In this document: in pieces, positions 1-8,200 of the stretch | Position numbering within the stretch: the first letter of the stretch is position 1 | How the letters are laid out: each line of letters starts with the position of its first letter | NCBI GenBank assembly: GCA_023014485.1 | Contig: JAJOZX010009478.1 | Coordinates: 18,501-82,500 of the forward strand | Origin: Bathynomus jamesi | Lineage: Eukaryota > Arthropoda > Malacostraca > Isopoda > Cirolanidae | Reading direction: 5' to 3' | DNA: 64,000 bases | Notes under the pieces: generated by a model | Databases searched by the model: none | Told to the model about the DNA's origin: nothing | What the model saw: only the letters and a program-made list of their open reading frames with translations | Position numbers and translations under genes: made by a program

Positions 1-16
1 GTCTCTTAATTTGGGC

Positions 17-28
17 AAAGGGTCGCCA
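17..28 (-). other. AAAGGGTCGCCA motif (minus strand TGGCGACCCTTT)
   Basis: This 12-base motif occurs twice per unit about 208 bases apart (5069-5080 and 5277-5288 across the unit 1/2 junction); this copy is the second of the pair from the cut preceding unit. On the minus strand its first eight bases match the tRNA-Arg-type primer binding site known from mdg1/412-class LTR elements. The next bases do not match, and there is no LTR around it, so retroelement ancestry is only a possibility. Confidence 0.4.
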
Positions 29-205
29 ATTTTTAATTCTTCTCTTGCTATAATACTCTGATACTTTCTCTTGGTACTAAAATTATCGACTTTTCTGACT
101 AAGTTCTTCTGAAGAGAGCACGGCTCGAAGGGGAAAATAAAAAGTTTCTCTTACATTTAGTTTACTTCTCAAAATGTACAGGTAGTGCTCTGAATTTACA
201 AGGGT

Positions 206-220
206 AGAGGTTCGACCTCT
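206..220. other. Perfect inverted repeat AGAGG-TTCGA-CCTCT
   Basis: A five-base-pair perfect stem with a five-base loop. The core GGTTCGA resembles a Pol III B box, but the loop is too short for a tRNA T arm and no acceptor or anticodon arm surrounds it, so a tRNA is not called. It is present in every unit at the same offset; unit 13 changes one base just outside the loop. Confidence 0.5.
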
Positions 221-258
221 TTCGACCATGGCTCAGGCCGGAATCTAAAAAAAACTAA

Positions 259-299
259 GGAGGCAAGGGGCCTCTGCCCCCTCCTCGCAGCAAGGCTGC
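259..299. other. G+C-rich hairpin cluster
   Basis: Two adjacent hairpins. GGGGC-ctct-GCCCC lies at 267-280, flanked by GGAGG (259-263) and CCTCC (280-284) that could extend or compete with the stem. GCAGC-aag-GCTGC lies at 287-299. This is the most G+C-rich point of a unit that is otherwise A+T rich. It is conserved in all units, for example near 5517-5557. It could be a transcribed RNA structure or a replication pause site; the sequence alone cannot say which. Confidence 0.6.
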
Positions 300-420
300 T
301 AACAAGGGAGGCTCGTAATGAAGTGCTCCAATGAAGTACTAATCTGAAGAGCAATAATGAAGAAGTCTAATGAAGAAGTGCTGTAATTTTACAAGTACAT
401 GTATAATATAAACCTAAATG

Positions 421-811
421 TTGGGGGACGACAGTTGAAGGTTAAGTTCCCCCCCTTTTAAACACATGATCAGATGGTTTGAAAAATTTCAACTAAAAAT
501 AATTAAAAAAATAAAAATAAAAACTAATCGTATATTTTTGCCGAATCTTCATTTCTGAAGGCGATATCATTTCGTAATAGTACACATAAGTACAAATTAA
601 GTACACGACTGAGTACGTATTAATTTTGGTTCATTACAATTACGATTACAATTATGGATTACTTCATATTCACTTATTGTTTAATTACACTTCCATTTTA
701 AAGTACATTGTTACATTACCGTATATATTAAATCATTACAGTTAATTACAGTTTCAATGAAGTACATTACGTCGTTTACCATTCTTACAGTGTTTTTATA
801 TATTTATATAT
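421..811. other. A+T-rich non-coding stretch with phased GTAC motifs
   Basis: No gene seen. It contains a C7 run (451-457) before 'ttttaaacac', an A-rich run at 490-530, and four GTAC tetranucleotides starting at 580, 590, 601 and 613, roughly one helical turn apart. Further GTACs sit within 'aagtacatt' near 702 and 760. All of this is repeated in every unit. Confidence 0.5.
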
Positions 812-882
812 GGTTATACTATATGGTTATACTAGATGGTTATACTAGATGGTTATACTAGATGGTTATTATATATGGTTAT
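812..882. repeat. 13-bp minisatellite (ggttatactagat)
   Basis: About 5.5 tandem copies of a 13-base motif. The first copy reads 'ggttatactatat', three read 'ggttatactagat', then 'ggttattatatat' and a partial copy. The copy number is stable in units 1-12, but unit 13 (from about 63432) has only about 3.5 copies. Confidence 0.9.
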
Positions 883-919
883 TAGTACAACACAAGTACA
901 TGAGACATGACACACATGA

Positions 920-938
920 TATAACATAATATGTTATA
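920..938. other. A+T-rich perfect inverted repeat
   Basis: TATAACAT and ATGTTATA flank a three-base loop, giving an eight-base-pair stem. A second ATGTTATA follows directly (941-948). It is the same in nearly all units; unit 5 loses two bases here. A cruciform or DNA-unwinding role is possible but not shown. Confidence 0.5.
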
Positions 939-1388
939 ATATGTTATAAATTTGAAATCAGAGCGAGAGGACGAATTTTTATCTTTGAAGCGTTCGAATC
1001 TGTCGTCGTGAGCGGAATTCGATCTTAGTAAGCATTTATGAATATCTTGAGGGGTGAACGCACTTGAAAAAAAATAATAAAAAAAACAATACGAGAACGA
1101 ATTTTTGCGTTTTCGAACGAAGGCCTAAAGTTTCGCGCTTCACAAATTGACTCGAGTAAAAAATGAATATTTAATAAAATTTATATAGGATAATGATCAC
1201 GGGGAATTAATGACGGGAAAACGTGACGTATGGATGAATATGGTTGAATAATAATGTTTATACTACATAACACCACAACCTTATTACTAAAGAATTTACC
1301 ATACATTGAATACGGAAGATGTCCAAATACTAAGAACGTGATTCAGTGTACAAAGTATGGGAAACGTAAAGAGAATAAAGTTATTTTA

Positions 1389-1396
1389 TGACGTCA
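1389..1396. promoter_or_regulatory. Perfect CRE-type palindrome TGACGTCA
   Basis: An exact match to the CREB/ATF consensus, flanked by 'tta' and 'tag'. It occurs at the same offset in all 12 units and in unit 13. A half-site-like 'gtgacgta' lies about 165 bases upstream (near 1223). Whether any factor binds is unknown. A single 8-mer palindrome in 5 kb can also arise by chance. Confidence 0.35.
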
Positions 1397-2016
1397 TAGT
1401 GTATAAGTCATTATTAGAAAAGATGAATTAGAGAAATACAGTAATGAATAAAGAAGTATAAATCGAAATTCTATCCAAAACTCGCTTAGGCGATTTTGGT
1501 TTCTTATGTAAAAATGGACATTCGCACATAAAAACTATACAAACATAATTACTGCATGAAGACAATGAATCCATATAATGATGGTATTTGAATTGTTCAT
1601 TGTTCACTTTTTACAGTGTTTCCCCCTCCAAAATGGTATTAATACAATAATATAATACAATTAATACAATACAAATGAGAAAATAACATCCTAACAGGGT
1701 ACCATTAATACAATACAATGAGAAAATAACATCCTAACTACTTCAAGTTAGATGACGAATTTTTCTTTACATTACAAATTTTTATACAGAACAAGTGTTA
1801 TTATATAATATAAAAAAAAATTCAAAGGTTAATACTTTAATTTTAGACAAACAATTAAGTTAGACAAACAATGATATGGTTAAAATTTTTTACCAAATTT
1901 TATTTTTTTCTGTGGGTATAAATTATGTACATAATGAATAGAGTAGATAAAAGGGAAAAATGTAAATCGTACAATCTATAAGTTAATTTTTATTGACTAG
2001 TGTAGGTAAAAATAGA

Positions 2017-2026
2017 ATTACGTAAT
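2017..2026. promoter_or_regulatory. Palindrome ATTACGTAAT (PAR/E4BP4-type bZIP site)
   Basis: A ten-base perfect palindrome whose core TTACGTAA is the established consensus for PAR-bZIP and E4BP4/vrille factors. A second TTACGTAA lies about 196 bases downstream. It is conserved in all complete units. Function is inferred only from the motif. Confidence 0.35.
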
Positions 2027-2212
2027 CGATGATGTATAGACCTGTCGTCTAGTGTGTATTTGGGTGTATTAGGTGCAAAGTGTGCATTTTATAATTTCGA
2101 GACACAGATTAGCTGATAGGGTTGTTCAAGTAACTGAATAAATGCATGAGCAAGATATATTAGAAAGCAAAAATGATTAAGACTAAATAGCATAGTTTGC
2201 ACTTACGTAATG

Positions 2213-2220
2213 AAATAGTT
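2213..2220. promoter_or_regulatory. Second TTACGTAA palindrome
   Basis: An exact second copy of the PAR-bZIP type core, in the context 'gcacttacgtaatg'. It is present at the same offset in every complete unit. Two exact copies within 200 bases is more than expected by chance, but the region is A+T rich and no gene lies next to it. Confidence 0.35.
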
Positions 2221-2410
2221 TTATTGTGATATTCAATGATTTTAGCATAAGGTTTGTATGTATATATAGTATATATAGTGTGCATACATGCGTTTTTATT
2301 GACTGTTATAGGTACTTGGAAGCTTTTTGAATGAACAAAGTTTAAAAATAATGTATAATAATTTAAGATGGGTTTAGGGTTATAAAATATTTTAAGTTTA
2401 AGTCAATCAT

Positions 2411-2438
2411 TGTTATTATTATTATTATTATTATTATA
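2411..2438. repeat. (ATT)n microsatellite
   Basis: A run of seven ATT triplets followed by 'ata'. Counting by eye gives seven in most units, five in unit 3 (near 12886) and six in unit 10 (near 49397); unit 12 is one base out of register. It is a useful marker for telling units apart. Confidence 0.85.
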
Positions 2439-2880
2439 AAATCTTTTAAGTTCAAGGTAGTATTTAAGTATTTAATTAAATCAGTTACACGAATTAAGGT
2501 AATAAAAAAAGACGTACTTAGAAGACCTTACGAGTAATGACAGTAACTCTCACGGTTTTAAAATTGAATTTCGACAAACAATTAAATTCGACTACTAAAA
2601 TTCATAACCATATACTGTAGTAGTATGTCAATTTGACTATAATTTTCGTTTGATACCTTACAAATGGTACAATAACAATTTAAGGACAGTTACTCACGAT
2701 TAATTGAACAAAAAAATTAAAAATACAAATTAAGAATAGAGATCAATTATGCATTTTAATGAGCTAACATAATTTTATAATATTCTTAAAAATAAAAGTA
2801 AATCGAACCATAGATGAATTTCGGCGAAGAATAAAAAAGTTATTGAAATGGAAGGAAAGCATTTCGAACAATCTTTTCTT

Positions 2881-3460
2881 TTAATAATTTCAGGTAAATT
2901 TTCCATTAAAAATTATTTTTATATAATAAAAAAAATATATTAAAAAGGTTTAATAATTTTTGCATGTTAAGTAGAAAAATTATACTCTCGTTGAATGTTG
3001 ATAGAATTTGAATTATTTGATATTTTGGTCTGAAAACTTGTTTGCATATGATAAATACATGTTTTATTGTGTAGAAGTTTTATTAAAATTAAATGACAAA
3101 AAGAACAAACAACTGAAATTTAGGGTATGTGCGATCATACGGGGGAATTGAGTGACTAAGCAGGGGGTATAAGTTTGAAATTGACAATACGTCTTTCGTG
3201 AGCACTTTGCTCTTTAAAAAAAAGATTGCTTGTCACACTACTTAAAAATTAAAAAAAGTTCAACAAACGGAGGGACGGCATGTTCCTCATATACATTACA
3301 ATAATTACCAAAATCGTTACAACCTTTGTAAAAACGGTTTTGTTACAAATAATGAATTTCATAACTCTATATTTATATACGCAAAACTGGCATGAAAAGA
3401 AAAGACAAATCGGTCAATTTCCTTCTCACAACAAAACAAAGAAAGGTTAACTAAAGACGC
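2881..3460. other. Non-coding stretch containing the A/B/C haplotype markers nearby
   Basis: No gene recognised. A pyrimidine tract runs into TTTCAGGT at about 2876-2896, which resembles a splice acceptor directly followed by a donor, but no coding frame flanks it. The marker block that separates A, B and C unit types spans about 2700-3065. Minus-strand frames of 76-89 codons over 3000-3240 are open in some units only and shift with poly-A length. Confidence 0.45.
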
Positions 3461-3692
3461 AACCCTGTCAATTCAGGTTGAATTAAATTCTCTTTTACAA
3501 CACAAAAAAAGGTTGAATTAAATTCTTAACTTAAATTTTTCTTAAATTAAATTCTCTTAAATTACAAAGAAAAAGTTGAATTCAATTGACTGCATTGAAA
3601 ACTAACTTGGGGCTCGAAATAAAAATGACTTGGGACTTGGAATACTTGGGACTCGGAATACTTGGAATAATACTGACTTGGAAGAAAACTGT
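3461..3692. repeat. Degenerate simple-sequence stretch
   Basis: Imperfect repeats of 'ggttgaattaaattct' (about 3477-3550), then of 'gacttggaatacttgg' (about 3627-3680). They lead into the 18-bp minisatellite and look related to it through the shared element 'acttgga/acttgaa'. Confidence 0.55.
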
Positions 3693-3790
3693 GACTTGAA
3701 AAATAACTTCGACTTGAAAAATAACTTCGACTTGAAAAATAACTTCGACTTGAAAAATAACTTCGACTTGAAAAATAACTTCGACTTGAA
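3693..3790. repeat. 18-bp minisatellite, 5 copies (unit 1)
   Basis: Five tandem copies of gacttgaaaaataacttc plus a partial copy. Eighteen is a multiple of three and the motif has no stop on the minus strand, which produces the serine- and arginine-rich translated repeat (SSRSYF). That is a product of the repeat, not evidence of a protein. Copy numbers over units 1-12 are 5,3,4,5,5,3,4,5,5,3,3,5. Confidence 0.95.
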
Positions 3791-3817
3791 CTCTCTAACT
3801 TCAAATAAAACTCTCTG

Positions 3818-4274
3818 ACTTGAACTCTATCAAGTATTTCTATAAATCTCTGGGGCGGTTGCCCGTCTTGGCGCAACCTTCTGACTTGACCTCTTATCAA
3901 GTATTCTGAAACTGTCTGACTTCAAATAAAACTCTGACTTGAGCTCTATCAAGTATTTCTATAAAAATCTCTGGGGCGGTTGTCCATCTTGGCGCAACCT
4001 TCTGACTTGACCTCTTATCAAGTATTCTGAAACTAACGTGAAATTAACTGAAAATGGAAAATGACTGCACTTGATCTCTATTCAAGTGGAGACGATTAAC
4101 CTCTGTTTTGGTTGACCCTCTTGGTGCAACCGACTTACTTGAAATGCAATCAAGTATCTCTATAACTTAAACTGTCTAACTTGAAATTAACTGAAAATGG
4201 AAAATGACTGCACTTGATCTCTATTCAAGTGGAGACGATTAACCTCTGTTTTGGTTGACCCTCTTGGTGCAACC
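3818..4274. repeat. Four-module hairpin domain (unit 1)
   Basis: Inverted repeats with two kinds of stem alternate. ACTTGA/TCAAGT stems lie at 3818-3835, 3884-3902, 3937-3954, 4005-4023, 4068-4088, 4136-4156 and 4211-4231. GGTTG/CAACC stems lie at 3857-3878, 3978-3999, 4110-4131 and 4253-4274. The order is A-G-A, A-G-A, A-G-A, A-G, giving modules of about 120-140 bases. Modules 1-2 and 3-4 are each near-duplicates. The first G stem extends to GGTTGC/GCAACC, and the stems at 4068 and 4211 extend to CACTTGA/TCAAGTG. Loop sequences differ (actcta, cctctta, tctctat, aatgcaa) while the arms stay the same. Confidence 0.8.
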
Positions 4275-4353
4275 TTCTGACTCAAAAACTGACTTCAAAA
4301 ATGACTTCAAAAATGACTTCAAAAAATGACTTCAAAATTACTTCAAGTATCTC
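4275..4353. repeat. Short 'gacttcaaaaat' tandem repeat
   Basis: Four to five copies of a 12-14 base motif (gacttcaaaaat) ending in 'attacttcaagtatctct'. The copies vary between units: units 5, 8, 9 and 12 begin with 'cttcagaaactcac' or a one-base-shorter form of it. Confidence 0.75.
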
Positions 4354-4437
4354 TAAATCTATAAACTCTCTGTAAATTCTCTCTCTTTCTTAATTTGCAA
4401 GTGAATTCAATTCAGTAATTGAAAAAAATTTGCAAAC

Positions 4438-4453
4438 AAAAAAAAAAAAAAAA
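4438..4453. repeat. Poly(A) tract
   Basis: A run of about 16 A, preceded by 'gcaaac' and followed by 'tgtaaac'. Its length varies among units. In units 2 and 6 the interrupting C is gone, so the run is longer. Confidence 0.85.
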
Positions 4454-4530
4454 TGTAAACAATATTTCATTCTAATGTACGGGAAGGTACATAAAATAAA
4501 ATTATTCTATACTGAATATAACAGTGAAAA

Positions 4531-4626
4531 TAACTCTTGAAATTAACTCTCTTTGAAATTAACTCTCTTTGAAATTAACTCTCTTGAAATTAACTCTCTT
4601 GAAATTAACTCTCTTTGAAATTAACT
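4531..4626. repeat. Minisatellite of TTGAAATTAACTCTCT type
   Basis: Six tandem copies of 13, 15 or 16 bases, differing in the number of CT and T residues, ending in 'taactgtttc'. The element 'gaaattaactg' also occurs in the hairpin domain (4039-4050 and 4180-4195), suggesting the two regions share an origin. It is present in all units with small variations; unit 11 has one copy of a different length. Confidence 0.85.
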
Positions 4627-4780
4627 GTTTCAATAAAAACAAATGTATCACTGGTGTCTGAAGTGTTCACTGTGTTTTGTGTTAAATTCTGGATCCATAC
4701 TAAATATTAACTGTTAATAATAAGGACTTTTCAAGTGTTTATAAATTTCTTAAAAACAAACAAACTCTGTACTTAACAAA
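4627..4780. other. Non-coding link
   Basis: No gene or repeat seen apart from 'tgaagtgttcactgtgttt' near 4658. The base after 'taata' near 4722 is a marker: 'aaggac' in units 1, 2, 4, 6, 7 and 11, and 'acggac' in units 3, 5, 8, 9, 10 and 12. Confidence 0.45.
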
Positions 4781-4831
4781 ATTTTCCACGGGCGAAATCC
4801 TCAGACGGCGAAGATCCTCAGAGACGTTCCT

Positions 4832-4843
4832 GAAGACGTCTTC
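4832..4843. other. 12-bp perfect palindrome GAAGACGTCTTC
   Basis: A perfect twelve-base palindrome with an ACGT core, unchanged in all 12 units (for example near 10041, 15271 and 20491). It may be a protein binding site. No function can be assigned from sequence. Confidence 0.6.
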
Positions 4844-4888
4844 CTGGCTACTTCTTCTTGGATGAAAACTAGGCGTGGAGAACTTGGA

Positions 4889-4940
4889 GTCGTGACACAC
4901 CGGTTCAAGGGTGGATGTTACGAACTAGAAGTCGTGACAC
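4889..4940. repeat. Direct repeat of GTCGTGACAC
   Basis: Ten identical bases at 4889-4898 and 4931-4940, 42 bases apart. They are followed by ACCGGTTCAA and GCCGGTCAAC respectively, so the similarity extends further. The base after the second copy is a unit marker: GCCGG in units 1, 2, 6 and 10; GCGG in 3 and 7; GCTGG in 4, 5, 8, 9, 11 and 12. Confidence 0.7.
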
Positions 4941-5000
4941 GCCGGTCAACTGGTTTTATCCTGATGCAGGGTAATTTCTATCTTGGCCAAAGAGTGGCCT

Positions 5001-5058
5001 CTTGTTAAAATCTTCTTGTTAAAATCTCTTGTTAAAATTTTCTTGTTAAAATCTGTTA
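5001..5058. repeat. Minisatellite of cttgttaaaatctt type
   Basis: Four tandem copies of about 13-15 bases and a last variant 'ctgttaagatc'. Small length differences between units change which translated frame runs through it, which explains the differing short open frames seen here. Confidence 0.85.
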
Positions 5059-5068
5059 AGATCCTGGT

Positions 5069-5288
5069 AAAGGGTCGCCAGTTGTTAACCCCTCCGTCTA
5101 TGGCCCTGAGTCGGTTCGGAATCGACGGGGGTTCTGGTAAGGAGGCAAGCAACGAATATTTCTTCTATAACATTCTAATTCTTTTCGGTCGCCTCTGGTT
5201 AAACTCTTGGCTACAGACTCGCCAGACTGTTATGCCAATATCTTCTATGGTGCTTGGGTTGTCTCTTAATTTGGGCAAAGGGTCGCCA
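5069..5288 (-). other. Paired TGGCGACCCTTT motifs, 208 bp apart
   Basis: On the minus strand TGGCGACCCTTT occurs at 5288-5277 and again at 5080-5069. Just upstream (minus strand) of the second is TGTTATAG...GGTTAACA (5172-5083). A TGTT...AACA segment followed after two bases by TGGCGACC resembles an LTR end plus primer binding site, but 90 bases is too short for an LTR and no gag or pol remains. It may be a retroelement relic or coincidence. Confidence 0.3.
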
Positions 5289-8200
5289 ATTTTTAATTCT
5301 TCTCTTGCTATAATACTCTGTACTTTCTCTTGGTACTAAAATTATCGACTTTTCTGACTAAGTTCTTCTGAAGAGAGCACGGCTCGAAGGGGAAAATAAA
5401 AAGTTTCTCTTACATTTAGTTTACTTCTCAAAATGTACAGGTAGTGCTCTGAATTTACAAGGTAGAGGTTCGACCTCTTTCGACCATGGCTCAGGCCGGA
5501 ATCTAAAAAAAACTAAGGAGGCAAGGGGCCTCTGCCCCCTCCTCGCAGCAAGGCTGCTAACAAGGGAGGCTCGTAATGAAGTGCTCCAATGAAGTACTAA
5601 TCTGAAGAGCAATAATGAAGAAGTCTAATGAAGAAGTGCTGTAATTTTACAAGTACATGTATAATATAAACCTAAATGTTGGGGGACGACAGTTGAAGGT
5701 TAAGTTCCCCCCCTTTTAAACACATGATCAGATGGTTTGAAAAATTTCAACTAAAAATAATTAAAAAAATAAAAATAAAAACTAATCGTATATTTTTGCC
5801 GAATCTTCATTTCTGAAGGCGATATCATTTCGTAATAGTACACATAAGTACAAATTAAGTACACGACTGAGTACGTATTAATTTTGGTTCATTACAATTA
5901 CGATTACAATTATGGATTACTTCATATTCACTTATTGTTTAATTACACTTCCATTTTAAAGTACATTGTTACATTACCGTATATATTAAATCATTACAGT
6001 TAATTACAGTTTCAATGAAGTACATTACGTCGTTTACCATTCTTACAGTGTTTTTATATATTTATATATGGTTATACTATATGGTTATACTAGATGGTTA
6101 TACTAGATGGTTATACTAGATGGTTATTATATATGGTTATTAGTACAACACAAGTACATGAGACATGACACACATGATATAACATAATATGTTATAATAT
6201 GTTATAAATTTGAAATCAGAGCGAGAGGACGAATTTTTATCTTTGAAGCGTTCGAATCTGTCGTCGTGAGCGGAATTCGATCTTAGTAAGCATTTATGAA
6301 TATCTTGAGGGGTGAACGCACTTGAAAAAAAATAATAAAAAAAACAATACGAGAACGAATTTTTGCGTTTTCGAACGAAGGCCTAAAGTTTCGCGCTTCA
6401 CAAATTGACTCGAGTAAAAAATGAATATTTAATAAAATTTATATAGGATAATGATCACGGGGAATTAATGACGGGAAAACGTGACGTATGGATGAATATG
6501 GTTGAATAATAATGTTTATACTACATAACACCACAACCTTATTACTAAAGAATTTACCATACATTGAATACGGAAGATGTCCAAATACTAAGAACGTGAT
6601 TCAGTGTACAAAGTATGGGAAACGTAAAGAGAATAAAGTTATTTTATGACGTCATAGTGTATAAGTCATTATTAGAAAAGATGAATTAGAGAAATACAGT
6701 AATGAATAAAGAAGTATAAATCGAAATTCTATCCAAAACTCGCTTAGGCGATTTTGGTTTCTTATGTAAAAATGGACATTGCACATAAAAACTATACAAA
6801 CATAATTACTGCATGAAGACAATGAATCCATATAATGATGGTATTTGAATTGTTCATTGTTCACTTTTTACAGTGTTTCCCCCTCCAAAATGGTATTAAT
6901 ACAATAATATTACAATTAATACAATACAAATGAGAAAATAACATCCTAACAGGGTACCATTAATACAATACAATGAGAAAATAACATCCTAACTACTTCA
7001 AGTTAGATGACGAATTTTTCTTTACATTACAAATTTTTATACAGAACAAGTGTTATTATATAATATAAAAAAAAATTCAAAGGTTAATACTTTAATTTTA
7101 GACAAACAATTAAGTTAGACAAACAATGATATGGTTAAAATTTTTTACCAAATTTTATTTTTTTCTGTGGGTATAAATTATGTACATAATGAATAGAGTA
7201 GATAAAAGGGAAAAATGTAAATCGTACAATCTATAAGTTAATTTTTATTGACTAGTGTAGGTAAAAATAGAATTACGTAATCGATGATGTATAGACCTGT
7301 CGTCTAGTGTGTATTTGGGTGTATTAGGTGCAAAGTGTGCATTTTATAATTTCGAGACACAGATTAGCTGATAGGGTTGTTCAAGTAACTGAATAAATGC
7401 ATGAGCAAGATATATTAGAAAGCAAAAATGATTAAGACTAAATAGCATAGTTTGCACTTACGTAATGAAATAGTTTTATTGTGATATTCAATGATTTTAG
7501 CATAAGGTTTGTATGTATATATAGTATATATAGTGTGCATACATGCGTTTTTATTGACTGTTATAGGTACTTGGAAGCTTTTTGAATGAACAAAGTTTAA
7601 AAATAATGTATAATAATTTAAGATGGGTTTAGGGTTATAAAATATTTTAAGTTTAAGTCAATCATTGTTATTATTATTATTATTATTATTATAAAATCTT
7701 TTAAGTTCAAGGTAGTATTTAAGTATTTAATTAAATCAGTTACACGAATTAAGGTAATAAAAAAAGACGTACTTAGAAGACCTTACGAGTAATGACAGTA
7801 ACTCTCACGGTTTTAAAATTGAATTTCGACACAATTAAATTCGACTACTAAAATTCATAACCATATACTGTAGTAGTATGTCAATTTGACTATAATTTTC
7901 GTTTGATACCTTACAAATGGTACAATAACAATTTAAGGACAGTTACTCACGATTAATTGAACAATATAAAATTAAAAATACAAATTAAGAATAGAGATCA
8001 ATTATGCATTTTAATGAGCTAACATAATTTTATAATATTCTTAAAAATAAAAGTGAATCGAACCATAGATGAATTTCGGCCAAGAATAAAAAAGTTATTG
8101 AAATGGAAGGAAAGCATTTCGAACAATCTTTTCTTTTAATAATTTCAGGTAAATTTTCCATTAAAAATTATTTTTATATAATAAAAAAAATATATTAAAA

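Larger units (their letters stand above)
1..420. other. Moderately G+C-rich block of the unit
   Basis: Together with the last 480 bases of the preceding unit this forms a block of about 0.9 kb that is richer in G+C than the rest. It holds the hairpins listed separately and a short run of 'aatgaag' and 'aagaag' motifs at 320-385. No gene is recognised. Minus-strand frames stay open for up to 88 codons in one unit (26039-26305), but single-base changes close them in others. Confidence 0.5.
883..2880. other. A+T-rich non-coding stretch
   Basis: About 2 kb with no gene that I can support. It contains the bZIP-type palindromes listed separately. It also has a short direct repeat of 'attaatacaatacaa' and 'gagaaaataacatcctaac' (about 1640-1740), a repeated 'tagacaaacaat' (about 1845-1872), an inverted repeat GTATG/CATAC (2256-2287) and the (ATT)n run. 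A minus-strand frame of 70 codons is open only in units 2, 6 and 10, and only because one base is missing there. Confidence 0.5.
1..5260. repeat. Macrosatellite unit 1 (5260 bp)
   Basis: First complete unit and the longest. The sequence from position 1 recurs almost unchanged at 5261 and in every later unit. It carries five copies of the 18-bp minisatellite, (ATT)7, and the A-type spacer 'gaacaaaaaaatt' near 2705. It has a private 17-bp tandem duplication around 4797-4830 that no other unit shows. At the marker site after GTCGTGACAC (4941) it reads GCCGG. No gene is supported in it. The longest open frame (4983-5339, 118 codons) runs across the junction into unit 2 and looks incidental. The phase of the start is arbitrary, because the array continues left of the window. 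Confidence 0.97.

Noticed and set aside
206..220. tRNA-like T arm (GGTTCGA)
   Set aside because: The loop is five bases, and there is no anticodon arm, D arm or acceptor stem around it.
960..1020. GTTCGAATC resembling a Pol III B box
   Set aside because: The flanking bases do not pair and no A box lies at a suitable distance.
2876..2896. Splice acceptor/donor pair (TTTCAGGT)
   Set aside because: No open frame on either side, and A+T-rich DNA gives such matches by chance.
3562..3900. Minus-strand frame with SSRSYF repeats, found in many units
   Set aside because: It is the translation of an 18-bp minisatellite without stops. Copy number and single-base indels change its frame freely between units, and its flanks do not resemble a protein.
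3818..4274. CRISPR array
   Set aside because: The repeats are dyads with diverged loops in a large eukaryotic-type tandem array; there are no unique spacers and no cas genes.
1..5260. rDNA or 5S spacer array
   Set aside because: No stretch resembling 5S, 5.8S, 18S or 28S rRNA was found in the unit, so it is not a normal rDNA repeat.
4983..5339. Plus-strand frame of 92-118 codons recurring in most units
   Set aside because: It recurs because the DNA does. Its start moves with the cttgttaaaatctt copy number and its end with one base near 5321, it has no recognisable domain, and the opposite strand is equally open.
6652..6864. Minus-strand 70-codon frame in units 2, 6 and 10
   Set aside because: It exists only because of one missing base in 'ggacattgcac'. 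It is useful as a marker of the four-unit period but not as a gene.
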